A stretch of 64,000 bases of DNA, from assembly GCA_963745945.1 (NCBI GenBank), contig CAVUZG010000004.1, forward strand, positions 2,046,001 to 2,110,000. The letters are read 5' to 3'. Within the stretch, counting starts at the first letter, position 1; every line of letters begins with the position of its first letter. Positions 37,935 to 46,480 of this stretch are shown piece by piece. A model generated the notes under the pieces. That model did no database searches, had not been told where the DNA came from, and was given only the letters and a program-made list of their open reading frames with translations. Position numbers and translations under genes: made by a program. Source of the DNA: DATFVA01 sp963745945 (GTDB lineage: Bacteria; Bacteroidota; Ignavibacteria; Ignavibacteriales; Ignavibacteriaceae).

Positions 37935-37955
37935 ATGCTGAAACAAGTTCAGCAT
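37935..37955. repeat. Intergenic hairpin of the CTGAAACAAGTTCAG family
   Basis: ATGCTGAA (37935-37942) and TTCAGCAT (37948-37955) pair around the loop ACAAG. It lies 21 nt from the end of the 37976 gene and 90 nt after the 37024 gene, so it may act as a bidirectional terminator. The core is shared with 38472 and with 17862 read on the other strand. Confidence 0.65.
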
Positions 37956-37975
37956 GACCACAAATAGTCACTCCA

Positions 37976-38395
37976 TCATTTAAACAGACCATACTTCTTA
38001 ATATGTTCGTAAACCAGGTAACCCACGGCAGCTGTTTGTGCCATTCCCAAAACATATCTTACCGGATTAAATTTAGAATCATTTAAATATTGCTGGTGAA
38101 GAGGCTCAATCCAATCCCCGGGTGAATTCCCTGCCGGATCATCCGGATTACCTGAGGTTGAAATTGCAAGTTTTGTCCACATCCAGATTGAGTTAGAATC
38201 GCTTGCGGCAGGCAGGTTCATTTTCATATAGTTTAATTTACGATAGATCTCAAACTCATCAAATTTATATTGAAGGTTCTGCAGAGAATTAAACAATGGA
38301 GTAACAACATTTGGCGTTTCCGGTTTTTCTTCCTGTGAATAGGAGAATGAGGAAACTAAAATAATGAGTACTATGATATTAAAATATGTCTTCAT
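37976..38395 (-). CDS. Small exported protein of unknown function
   Basis: About 139 aa from ATG 38395. A signal peptide ends near YSQEEKPET. The mature part is helical with NSLQNLQYKFDEFEIYRKL, an Asn/Pro/Asp-rich segment, and a hydrophobic-enriched C-terminus NPVRYVLGMAQTAAVGYLVYE that could be a membrane helix. I do not recognise it. It is read toward the 37024 gene and lies between two copies of the same hairpin family. Confidence 0.6.
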   Translation of the reverse strand: MKTYFNIIVLIILVSSFSYSQEEKPETPNVVTPLFNSLQNLQYKFDEFEIYRKLNYMKMNLPAASDSNSIWMWTKLAISTSGNPDDPAGNSPGDWIEPLHQQYLNDSKFNPVRYVLGMAQTAAVGYLVYEHIKKYGLFK

Positions 38396-38471
38396 CTTCG
38401 ATGATTTATATGTCATGCTGAATCTACCTGTCGGTAAGCAGGTTTATTTTCATCATCTTACAGTTAATAAG

Positions 38472-38492
38472 ACCCTGAAACAAGTTCAGGGT
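38472..38492. repeat. Intergenic hairpin of the CTGAAACAAGTTCAG family, second copy
   Basis: ACCCTGAA (38472-38479) and TTCAGGGT (38485-38492) pair around the loop ACAAG. The base pairs outside the core differ from the 37935 copy (ACC/GGT rather than ATG/CAT) but still pair. Confidence 0.65.
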
Positions 38493-38521
38493 GACAAAAC
38501 ACGTATTCAGAACAATAAGCT

Positions 38522-39169
38522 TCAAACATTATTAAAAAATTTACTTATATATGATTTTCCTCCAACTATAGTTAACACTATTGCAAGCAAAGCCAAAGAA
38601 ACCATAATTGTAGTAAAACCTATAACTACAATCTCCACCGCAATTTCAATTTCCACAAGTGCCATTGCAGAAAAGAAAAGCAGAATTACAAATCTTGTAA
38701 ACCTGGCTACAAGAGAATAATTAGGGATATTCTCTTTTGCAAGAGCAATATAAACAGAGCCCGAAACTCTGCCGGCAATTATCCAGCCCAGCCCAAAAAT
38801 GATTAGTGCAACTATTAGTTTGGGTATAAACAAAACACCATTCTGTATCAGACTTGAAAGCACTGTCAGTTTCATTGCATCAAGCGCGGTGTAGAGAAAG
38901 ATCAGGAAGATTACAAAGAAAAAGATATTCCCGATAAAACCGAAGAGTGCATAACGTATGTCTGCTTTAGACAATGTCTGACGCCATTGAACCCTTGTAA
39001 AAAGGCGTTCCAACCTAAATGCAACGAGCAACTGAACAATTATTCTTTTGACCAGCCATCCGGCAAACCAGCCGACGACGAGTAATAAAAATCCGCCAAT
39101 GAGATTGGGCAGGTATCCTATTATTTCTTTTCCAAAATCAAAAAAAGGTCCTTGAATAGAATTATCCAT
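38522..39169 (-). CDS. MscS-like TM-helix membrane protein
   Basis: A 215 aa inner-membrane protein with five or six hydrophobic helices. Two TM-helix modules of the kind found in conserved MscS-related proteins (PF05552) are visible: GYLPNLIGGFLLLVVGWFAG and LFIPKLIVALIIFGLGWIIAG. It lacks the beta-domain of true MscS channels. I start at ATG 39169, which has GGAG 6 nt upstream; the stop of the upstream permease overlaps its start by 8 nt, so translation is coupled. It may act in ion or small-solute movement with the permease; that is inference. Confidence 0.82.
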   Translation of the reverse strand: MDNSIQGPFFDFGKEIIGYLPNLIGGFLLLVVGWFAGWLVKRIIVQLLVAFRLERLFTRVQWRQTLSKADIRYALFGFIGNIFFFVIFLIFLYTALDAMKLTVLSSLIQNGVLFIPKLIVALIIFGLGWIIAGRVSGSVYIALAKENIPNYSLVARFTRFVILLFFSAMALVEIEIAVEIVVIGFTTIMVSLALLAIVLTIVGGKSYISKFFNNV

Positions 39170-41432
39170 TTTCAACTCCGGTTTCTTTTGGTTTTTTTAA
39201 TAAAAGCTTCCAGAAGGATTCTCTCTCTTCATATTCTTTTACCCAGAGTACAGGGCATGCAGATTGTTCGGTAATCTCTTGTGCGAGTGAACGACCGAAA
39301 AGCAGTTCCAGGAAATCCCCGGTTTTACCACCCATAATAATCATATCTGCTTTTTTAGATTCTTCAACAATTCCTGTTAAAATATCAGTATCAGGAAGAA
39401 TTATTATCTCAGCGGAAGTAATATTTTCATTTATAAGTTCTTTTACTTTTTCCTGACGCTTTTCTTTTTCTATCTGTGACATTCCGGGCTCGAAAACCAG
39501 CAGCAGCTTTAAATTACAATTAAAATATTCAATAAAAGCCGGGGCAACTTCAGCGGCAAGCATAGCATGAATATCGATATTAAATGGGATAAGTATTGTC
39601 TTAATTTTTTCTTTTTCAAAAGTTCCATGTAGAACTGCCACCTCACCAGGAAATCTCTGTATTAAGGTGTCAATAATTGAGGAGAAAAATCTCTCAAGAA
39701 ATGTCGGATTTTTTTCTCTTCCAACAATTATGAAATTACAGTTCTCCTCTTCTGCCGTCTGAACAATCCCCTCCGAAATACGGTGGGATACAGTAACGAT
39801 AGGTCGGGCAAATATTCCTGATTCCCCGATAACCATTTCAGCTGTTTCAAACAAAGGTTTAGCCCCTGCTATATCACTCGCTTCAACCGCGAGCGGACTG
39901 CCTTCTTTGATCTCATTTACATGAAGGAACAATACTTCGGCGCTGTTTTTTAATGCAATTCCTTTTGCCAAATGTGTTAAACTTGAAACTGAGTTCCTGT
40001 TTGCGAGAGGCACAAGAATTTTATATTCTTTCTTTTCAAGTCTTTCAAGTGATTTAACTTTTTTAACGTGTTCTATTTCTTTTTTTGATGCATAGGTTTT
40101 GTAAGTGAACAAACCTATTCCAACCCATACAGCAGTAACGATCCATGCAGTCGGACTGTAGTTAAACATATAAATCGCTAAAAATAAAAGTAAAAAGATT
40201 CCCAAAATGGAGAGATATGGAAACCATGGTGTGATAAATCCTCTATCCAGATCGGGACGCTTTTTCCTCAGCCTGATTAACGTAATATTGACCTGGAGAA
40301 ATAAAAGAAGGAACATAATATCTGCAGCACTTGCAACGTCTTCTATCGGGAGGGAAATAGCCATTATCACAACTATGAATAGTGAAATCAGAATTGACAA
40401 ATGCGGTGTGAAATTTTTCTTATGCACCTTACTGAAAAATGCCGGAAAATTCCTGTCTTTTCCCATCGCATATGCAACACGGGAGGATGAGTAAACAGTA
40501 GCATTAAGTGCAGACATTGTGGAAATCAAACCGCCGAAAAGAAGCATGATTCCACCGCCTACGAAAAATGATTTTGCAACCTCTACGAGTGCTGTTTCTT
40601 TATTTAAAGCTAAATAATCCCAGGGAGTCATTCCCTCGGGTTTTACCGCACCCAGGGCAGTAATGGCAACTAAAAGATAAATAGGAACGACGATGATGAG
40701 AGATAAAAAAACTGCCCGCGGAATATTTTTTTTAGGGTTTTTAATTTCCTCTGAACATTGTGCAATAACTTCAAATCCCTGAAAAGCTATAAAAGTTAAT
40801 CCCATTGCTTTAAAAACTCCTCCCCAACCGTGAGGAAGAAAAGGTGAAAATGCTTCATGCCAGTCTGGACGGTGAAGAATAAGATTTATACCAAAACCTA
40901 TGAACACAGCGAGAATTGCGATTTTTGCCAGCGTAACTATATTCCCGATCTTTCCTGTTTCGGAGGCACCACGAAAATTTATATATGCAAAAAGTATAGC
41001 TATACAGGCAGCAAGAATTTTTTGAGGAGATAAAAATCCCCAATGCGGCAAGACAATATTTATTTCGTGGAGTACAAGTTCGAAGTAAGCACTAAAACCA
41101 AGAGCATAAAGACTGCAGGCAACTGCGTGTGCGAACCAGCTCATCCATCCAGATATAAAACCATTCCATTTTGGGAGCCCCTCTTTAACCCACAGATAAC
41201 CCCCGCCCGCATCATGATAACAGGAGCCAAGTTCAGCATAAGAAAAGGCTGTCAACAAAGCCACAAGCCCATTTAATCCGAATGTTATTATGAGTCCGGG
41301 TCCTGCAACGCCGGCAGCGATACCGGTAAGAACAAATATTCCTGCACCAATCATTGCGCCAACACCGATTAGTGTAGCATCCATTAATTTCATTTCCCTG
41401 CTGAGATGAACTTCGGTTTCAAATTTCTTCAT
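39162..41432 (-). CDS. Amino acid permease fused to UspA domains
   Basis: A 756 aa APC-superfamily transporter with twelve hydrophobic helices. It starts with MKLMDATLIGVGAMIGAGIF (unwound helix 1, the substrate-binding GIGAGIF-type motif), and residues to about 440 carry the permease. The C-terminal third (about 460-735) holds two universal-stress-protein repeats, shown by KILVPLANRNSVSSLTHLAK, EENCNFIIVGREKN and KADMIIMGGKTGDFLELLFG. USP domains bind nucleotides and may regulate transport. It likely takes up amino acids. An MscS-like gene overlaps its end. Confidence 0.92.
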   Translation of the reverse strand: MKKFETEVHLSREMKLMDATLIGVGAMIGAGIFVLTGIAAGVAGPGLIITFGLNGLVALLTAFSYAELGSCYHDAGGGYLWVKEGLPKWNGFISGWMSWFAHAVACSLYALGFSAYFELVLHEINIVLPHWGFLSPQKILAACIAILFAYINFRGASETGKIGNIVTLAKIAILAVFIGFGINLILHRPDWHEAFSPFLPHGWGGVFKAMGLTFIAFQGFEVIAQCSEEIKNPKKNIPRAVFLSLIIVVPIYLLVAITALGAVKPEGMTPWDYLALNKETALVEVAKSFFVGGGIMLLFGGLISTMSALNATVYSSSRVAYAMGKDRNFPAFFSKVHKKNFTPHLSILISLFIVVIMAISLPIEDVASAADIMFLLLFLQVNITLIRLRKKRPDLDRGFITPWFPYLSILGIFLLLFLAIYMFNYSPTAWIVTAVWVGIGLFTYKTYASKKEIEHVKKVKSLERLEKKEYKILVPLANRNSVSSLTHLAKGIALKNSAEVLFLHVNEIKEGSPLAVEASDIAGAKPLFETAEMVIGESGIFARPIVTVSHRISEGIVQTAEEENCNFIIVGREKNPTFLERFFSSIIDTLIQRFPGEVAVLHGTFEKEKIKTILIPFNIDIHAMLAAEVAPAFIEYFNCNLKLLLVFEPGMSQIEKEKRQEKVKELINENITSAEIIILPDTDILTGIVEESKKADMIIMGGKTGDFLELLFGRSLAQEITEQSACPVLWVKEYEERESFWKLLLKKPKETGVENG

Positions 41433-41727
41433 TGGCGGTTCTCCAAGGTTTAATTGCTCATAACAAGAATAGAAATTTTACAGGCACAAGATAGTGAAGA
41501 TTTATTTTAGTTGTAAAAATAAAGTTCTTATTTAAAAGCATTGCAAGGAATCCAAATATTTTAATTTTTGTGTAAAACTTCACAACTAAAAATTAAACTT
41601 GAATTCTGTTACTCTTAAACTTCAAAAAGGAAACCTAGCAAGGATAAAGAAATTTGAAAAATTCAATAACGAAAAAATGTCTTAATTTATTAATGCATGT
41701 TGAATTTGTTTTCAAAAATTAATCACA

Positions 41728-42370
41728 TTATTTTTTTAATAGTTTAAATGCATGAGTCCAGCTGTTGGTTTTAAATGCATAAAAAACCCACAGCATTGTT
41801 AAAGCCTCCAGCCAGTAAGCCATTGAAATGTTCCCCATATCAATTACACTTTTCCACCCCCAGCCTTCTGCAAATGAAGTAATAACTTTCTTTGCTTCTT
41901 CATCGTTACCGCAGATAAATAAATCAGGGTCACCTTCCTCCCTTTTTGCGTCAATCATTGTATAAGCATTTATAATGTTAAACGCTTTTACAATTTTGGA
42001 ATCGGGTAACCACATTTGAATTTTCTCACCGCCAGAGTCTCCGGGTGAAGCATCCATTCTCGGCGGAGATCCCTTTAGAAAAATCTAATGGGTTGGTAAC
42101 ATCCATTACAATTTTTCCGGCAAAGTTTTGTTTACCTGCAAGATTAAGTGCATTTTCTGTTCCTGCCCATCCTGTAGCCAGCACAATCAATTCTCCGAAT
42201 TTTGCAGCGTCTTCATTACTGCCAACGGAAGCTTTGATGCCGGCCTGTTTTTTCCATTCCTCAAGTTTGGAAACATCTCTCGTTCCTAATTTAACTTCAT
42301 GACTAAGTCTCGTTAAACCAAGTCCAAGCTGTTGAGCGACAATTCCTGAACCAATTATTCCAATTCTCAT
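41728..42370 (-). CDS. NADPH-dependent reductase, F420-reductase-like, frameshifted
   Basis: About 214 aa if mended. The N-terminus MRIGIIGSGIVAQQLGLGL is the dinucleotide-binding GxGxxG, followed by SHEVKLGTRD, VLATGWAGTENAL and VMDVTNPLDFSKG. The second part continues PRMDASPGDSGGEKIQMWLPD and KVIDMGNISMAYWLEALTML; this series is typical of NAD(P)-binding F420-dependent or NADPH oxidoreductases (COG2085). The frame moves by one base near 42062 (one extra T in ATCTCCG). Substrate unknown; F420 itself is not expected to be made by this lineage. Confidence 0.85.
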
Positions 42371-42517
42371 TTTATCTCCGTGAATTTATTTATAAAATTG
42401 TTTTTGTCTCGTAATAAGGTGTTAAAAAAATTATATCGGAACTTTTATGAAAAGTATAAACGAATAATTTTAAATTCTTTATTCTATAAAAAATAGCTTT
42501 CTTTTTATTAGATGAAT

Positions 42518-42752
42518 TTATTGCTCATAATTTTCCACAGTGTCAGTTCCCCTGAGCTTTGCTTTGTCAGGATCATCACCATATTCCTGTAATGCTCTTC
42601 GCTGTCTCAATAAATCCCAGTAACGGTCAAGCTCAACCTGAATTATTCTCAACTTCTTTTCTTTCTTTTGCAGATAATCCATCCTTTAAATACAATGAAT
42701 GTTCCTTTTCAAGCAGATCTTTTATTTTGTCCATAACTTCTTTATCTGTCAT
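42518..42752 (-). CDS. DUF2630 family protein, frameshifted
   Basis: About 78 aa if mended. It begins TDKEVMDKIKDLLEKEHSLY and ends QVELDRYWDLLRQRRALQEY, then GDDPDKAKLRGTDTVENYEQ, which I recognise as the DUF2630 signature (WDLLRQRRA, DPDxAxxR, Y-E-Q). An extra A in a run of four near 42680 breaks the frame; three A restore the chain. It is a short helical protein of unknown function. A plus-strand reading at 42559-42783 is a shadow of this gene. Confidence 0.75.
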
Positions 42753-42985
42753 AATATTCTCCTTTTTCAGGGTAAGATATTAATTGAAAAAATTGTTTGA
42801 TGTGAGGAAGATAAAAAATTGAGTTTTTAAGAAAAAATATCTCAAAAATGGCTGTTTTATGACCGTTCTTTAACCGGAAATTAAGTATATTGCTCCCCGT
42901 ATTTATTCATATCTAAGACCCTCTCCGGCTTTACTATTTTCCGGATTGTTAAATTAGATTTATCAAAAGAAAGCAGAACCCCTCA

Positions 42986-43846
42986 TTGAAAATAACAAAA
43001 CAATTAACGAACCGTGAAAATAAATCCCTCGATCAGTATTTTCAGGAAATTGGAAAATATAGCTTACTGAACCCCGATGAGGAAATTGATTTAGCAATTA
43101 AAATCAGAAACGGTGATGTGAAAGCACAAAACAAACTGGTTAATGCAAATTTGAGATTTGTTGTGTCGGTTGCAAAGATGTATCAGAACCAGGGACTTAC
43201 TCTTGGTGATTTGATAAATGAAGGAAATATAGGACTGGTAAAAGCGGCACAACGTTTTGATGAAACCAGAGGATTTAAATTTATCTCGTATGCCGTCTGG
43301 TGGATAAGGCAGGGTATTATGTCTGCAATTGCTGATCAGACAAGAGTGGTTCGTCTTCCGCTTAACCGTGTCGGAAATTTGACCAGGCTTGGAAAAGCTA
43401 CCAGGGAGTTTGAGCAGGAATATGAAAGAAAACCTTCAACTGAAGAACTGGCCAAGATTCTGGAAATTACTTCTGATGAAGTTGCATACATTTTACAAAT
43501 TTCAACCCGCCAGGTATCGATGGATGCGCCTCTTAAGAATGGGGATGAAAGCAAAGCTACACTCATGGATGTTCTTCACAATGAAACACAATCCATGCCC
43601 GATAAAGAACTTATGGATGATTCTTTAAAGAATGAAGTCGAAAATGCTCTTTCTGGTCTGGATGCCAGGGAGGCTGAAGTTATTCGGCTTTCTTTCGGGA
43701 TAGGGAGTAATCATAAAGCAACATTGGAAGAAATCGGTACAAAATTTAATCTTACCCGCGAACGAATCAGACAGATTAAAGAAAAAGCTTTGAGAAAATT
43801 AAGAAGTTCTAAAAAAAGCACACGACTTAAAGATTATCTCGGATAA
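42986..43846 (+). CDS. rpoD: Primary-type RNA polymerase sigma factor, sigma-70 (short form)
   Basis: A 286 aa sigma-70 without region 1.1, as in Bacteroidota and relatives. Region 1.2 starts SLDQYFQEIGKYSLLNPDEE. Regions 2.1-2.4 are NLRFVVSVAKMYQNQGLTLG, LINEGNIGLVKAAQRFDETRG and FKFISYAVWWIRQGIMSAI. Region 3 and region 4.2 (ATLEEIGTKFNLTRERIRQI) are complete. The start is TTG at 42986. It most likely directs housekeeping transcription; an alternative group-2 sigma cannot be ruled out from one window. Confidence 0.93.
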   Translation: MKITKQLTNRENKSLDQYFQEIGKYSLLNPDEEIDLAIKIRNGDVKAQNKLVNANLRFVVSVAKMYQNQGLTLGDLINEGNIGLVKAAQRFDETRGFKFISYAVWWIRQGIMSAIADQTRVVRLPLNRVGNLTRLGKATREFEQEYERKPSTEELAKILEITSDEVAYILQISTRQVSMDAPLKNGDESKATLMDVLHNETQSMPDKELMDDSLKNEVENALSGLDAREAEVIRLSFGIGSNHKATLEEIGTKFNLTRERIRQIKEKALRKLRSSKKSTRLKDYLG

Positions 43847-44023
43847 ATATTCTGATATTGAAACTGTAATCAAGTGAATAGCAACCTTTATTTCTGCTTA
43901 ATCTGAACTGCAAATTTAATCTGCCATGGTATACTGTACTTCATATATGGGGTGAAGTTTTATCATCAGTTACATATATTGCACCTGCAATTATTGTCTT
44001 TGATAATCTATGGAGATATAAAA

Positions 44024-44398
44024 ATGAAAAGCAAAACCTACATTAGAAAAATTAATCTCCCGGAGTTAAAGGAATTTGCTGCGACTTATCCGCAGTTTGC
44101 AGGACTGGCAAAAGCAGAAGGCAAATTTCTTTTTGATGTCGTAATGAAACCGGAAACTTTTATCCAGGCAATGATTTTAACAGAGTACGGAATGCCTGCA
44201 GTTACAAGCGTAGCCGAACTTTGTTTTAATGAAGCAAAAAAGAGAAAAGGTTTTAAATTTAACAGCAGAATGAAACAATTTATCGGGGCAATGATTGCTT
44301 CATTGATGATCGCAAACGGCTACAAAAAAACCGGAAGAAAAAAATCTATAATTCATCGTGCATATACCCGGGGTGAATTTTATGTAAAGAAACAATAA
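44024..44398 (+). CDS. Conserved hypothetical protein
   Basis: About 124 aa from ATG 44024 with GGAGA 9 nt upstream. It is Lys-rich and helical, with KTYIRKINLPELKEFAATYP, AELCFNEAKKRKGFKFNSR and the closing ANGYKKTGRKKSIIHRAYTR. The composition is strongly basic toward the C-terminus, so nucleic-acid or ribosome contact is conceivable but not shown. No signal peptide or membrane helix. I do not recognise the family. It follows the sigma-70 gene by 177 nt. Confidence 0.65.
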   Translation: MKSKTYIRKINLPELKEFAATYPQFAGLAKAEGKFLFDVVMKPETFIQAMILTEYGMPAVTSVAELCFNEAKKRKGFKFNSRMKQFIGAMIASLMIANGYKKTGRKKSIIHRAYTRGEFYVKKQ

Positions 44399-44463
44399 AT
44401 CTACTTAACGGACAATCTTAATACGGTTTATTAATTTAACAATCAAGAGAAAATGTTGTTTCT

Positions 44464-44628
44464 CTTGAACTTAAAATTAATCTCTGCGCAATACTTATAG
44501 TTATTTGTTTGAGTAATATAGAAGCAACTCAAAAAATCAGAATCCCTTCTTTTACAGTGAAAAGTCATTTAGATAATATGAAAAAGAATGTTGTACTTTT
44601 AAATCATCTGGAAAAAGCAGACTTCTAA
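44464..44628 (+). pseudogene. Relic of a LuxR-type response regulator helix-turn-helix
   Basis: A single reading frame gives CLSNIEATQKIRIPSFTVKS followed by HLDNMKKNV and a stop. This parallels the GerE/LuxR DNA-binding module (LSNKEIAxxLxISxxTVKxHLxNIxxKL). The four-residue match TVKS-H-L-D-N and the LSN start are the anchor. There is no receiver domain and no upstream start in frame, so it is a decayed C-terminus. Confidence 0.45.
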
Positions 44629-44767
44629 TTTAAAGTACCAGTTTAAAAGCAACTTCAGTGAATATTTCGACGTTCATACATTAAATTATTTTACAATCTT
44701 TCATCAAAATGAAAAAGTAAATTTATTTAATAAATACCTTTCTCCTTATTTTATCAGCCAAAAGGAT

Positions 44768-44812
44768 TAATCCCTTTTCTATCCATATGGCTTATTTATT
44801 ACGGTAAGCAGA
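44768..44812 (+). repeat. Recurring leader element, copy D (degenerate)
   Basis: The core ATCCCTTTTCTATCCATATGG, in pieces no longer than 20 bases ATCCCTTTTCTATCCATATG, is followed by CTTATTTATTACGGTAAGC. It aligns with copies A, B and C (TTCCTTTTTCATCCCTTTGG then C-GATT). It ends 92 nt before the radical SAM start at 44904. Confidence 0.5.
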
Positions 44813-44903
44813 TTTTATATCTTCTTAAAGGATAATAAGATATGCAATTTTTAACGTGCATTATTATCATTTATTTATGAAGATTATAAAAGCTGGTGAT
44901 TAA

Positions 44904-46448
44904 ATGAGTCGAAAGTTGGAAGTCGGAATAATTGATCTTGTATCAAAAAAACCGAATAAAAAATTATTTGCCCGGATAATGAATGCAAATTTTGCAAGCA
45001 TTATGCCGCAGGTAGTGGGTGTTTGGTGTGAAGAGGAGGGACACAACGTAACTTACGTTTGCTATACCGGAAAAGAGAATTTAATTGATGAACTTCCGCA
45101 AAACGCTGACCTGATATTTATCGGAGCCTTCACAGAAGCGGCGCAGACAGCTTATGCACTAAGTAATCTGTTGCGTTCACGGGGAGCTGTTACAGTCCTG
45201 GGAGGTCCGCATGCAAGATGTTACCCTGAAGATGCCATGAATTATTTTGATTACGTCGTAGGATTTACGGATAAAAGCATTATTCAGGAAATTTTATATG
45301 ATTGTTCACCTCATCGTCCTGTAGGTATTCATCTTACAGCACCAATCCAGCCATTATCGCTACCCGGTGTAAAGGAGCGATGGAAATTTATTGAACCAAC
45401 ACTAAAGAAAGCTCCGCTGATTAAAATGGTTCCGATGCTCGGAAGCCTGGGTTGTCCATATACCTGTAATTTCTGTATTGATTCAACCGTAAAATATCAG
45501 CCATTAAGTTTTGATGTTCTGAAAGAAGATTTAGCTTTTCTTTTAACAAAATTCAAACGTCCTCTGGTAGGCTGGCATGATCCCAATTTTGGAATCAGGT
45601 TTGATGAATACATGGATGCGATTGAAGAGGTGGTGCCGGAAAACAGTATAGATTTTATCGCCGAAAGCAGCTTGTCACTTTTATCCGAACCCCATATGAA
45701 ACGTCTTAAAAGAAATGGATTCGGTGCTATGCTTCCGGGAATAGAATCATGGTACGACCTCGGCGGAAAATCCAGGACAGGCAGTTTAACCGGAATGGAT
45801 AAAGTTAAGCAGATCGCTGAACAGGTTAATATGATTCTGCGATATATTCCTTACATACAAACTAATTTTGTTCTTGGTCTTGATTCAGATGAAGGGGAGG
45901 AACCATTTGAGCTTACAAAAAAATTCGTTGATATGACACCGGGAGCTTTCCCGGGTTATTCTTTATTGTCTGCATTCGGACGGGCGGCACCGCTGAATCT
46001 TGATTACCAGAGGGTAGGCAGAGTATTACCTTTTCCGCACCATTTTCTGGATAATAATCATGCTATGAATGTCAGACCAAAAAATTATTCCTGGTCAGAA
46101 TTTTATTCAAATATTATCAGCCTTGGCGAACACACATTTTCCTGGAATGCAATTTTAAGGCGTCTGGTAGCTACTAAAGCATTTATTCCGAGATGGATGA
46201 ATGTAGTGCGCGCAATTTCAGAAGAAGGTTTTGGAAGAGTGGCGTATAATAAACAAATACTTAAACGATTGAACTCGAATAAAGCTTTCCGGAAATATTT
46301 TGAACAGGAAACCACTGAGATTCCTCAATTCTACCTGAACATAATACAAAAGGATTTAGGTCCTCTATGGGACTGGCTTCCTGCCGGAGCTATTTATCAT
46401 AATCAGAATGCTTACCTGGAATCCGAAGTGAAACGAATTGCGGTATAA
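44904..46448 (+). CDS. B12-binding radical SAM protein
   Basis: A 514 aa protein with an N-terminal cobalamin-binding-like domain (about 1-150, PHARCYPEDAMNYFDYVVG) and a radical SAM core from about 170. The iron-sulphur cysteines are in GSLGCPYTCNFCIDSTVK (CxxxCxxC, about residues 185-200), with SPFx lookalike GWHDPNFGIRFDEYM and LPGIESWYDLGGKSRTG. The C-terminal region continues KPFIPRWMNVVRAISEEG. It resembles B12-dependent radical SAM methylases or ring-forming enzymes. It is followed 32 nt later by a second such gene, so the two are likely one transcript. The product is unknown. Confidence 0.88.
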   Translation: MSRKLEVGIIDLVSKKPNKKLFARIMNANFASIMPQVVGVWCEEEGHNVTYVCYTGKENLIDELPQNADLIFIGAFTEAAQTAYALSNLLRSRGAVTVLGGPHARCYPEDAMNYFDYVVGFTDKSIIQEILYDCSPHRPVGIHLTAPIQPLSLPGVKERWKFIEPTLKKAPLIKMVPMLGSLGCPYTCNFCIDSTVKYQPLSFDVLKEDLAFLLTKFKRPLVGWHDPNFGIRFDEYMDAIEEVVPENSIDFIAESSLSLLSEPHMKRLKRNGFGAMLPGIESWYDLGGKSRTGSLTGMDKVKQIAEQVNMILRYIPYIQTNFVLGLDSDEGEEPFELTKKFVDMTPGAFPGYSLLSAFGRAAPLNLDYQRVGRVLPFPHHFLDNNHAMNVRPKNYSWSEFYSNIISLGEHTFSWNAILRRLVATKAFIPRWMNVVRAISEEGFGRVAYNKQILKRLNSNKAFRKYFEQETTEIPQFYLNIIQKDLGPLWDWLPAGAIYHNQNAYLESEVKRIAV

Positions 46449-46480
46449 GTAAGACTTTAATATTATTTAAGGGAGAGATA

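Larger units (their letters stand above)
44399..44903. other. Intergenic region with a helix-turn-helix relic and a repeat copy
   Basis: 505 bp without an intact gene. It contains a LuxR-type helix-turn-helix relic at 44464-44628 and a copy of the recurring leader element at 44768-44812. The rest is A/T-rich with no other structure that I can support. Confidence 0.6.

Noticed and set aside
42559..42783. Plus-strand 74-codon frame
   Set aside because: It lies opposite the DUF2630 gene, which has a recognisable signature.
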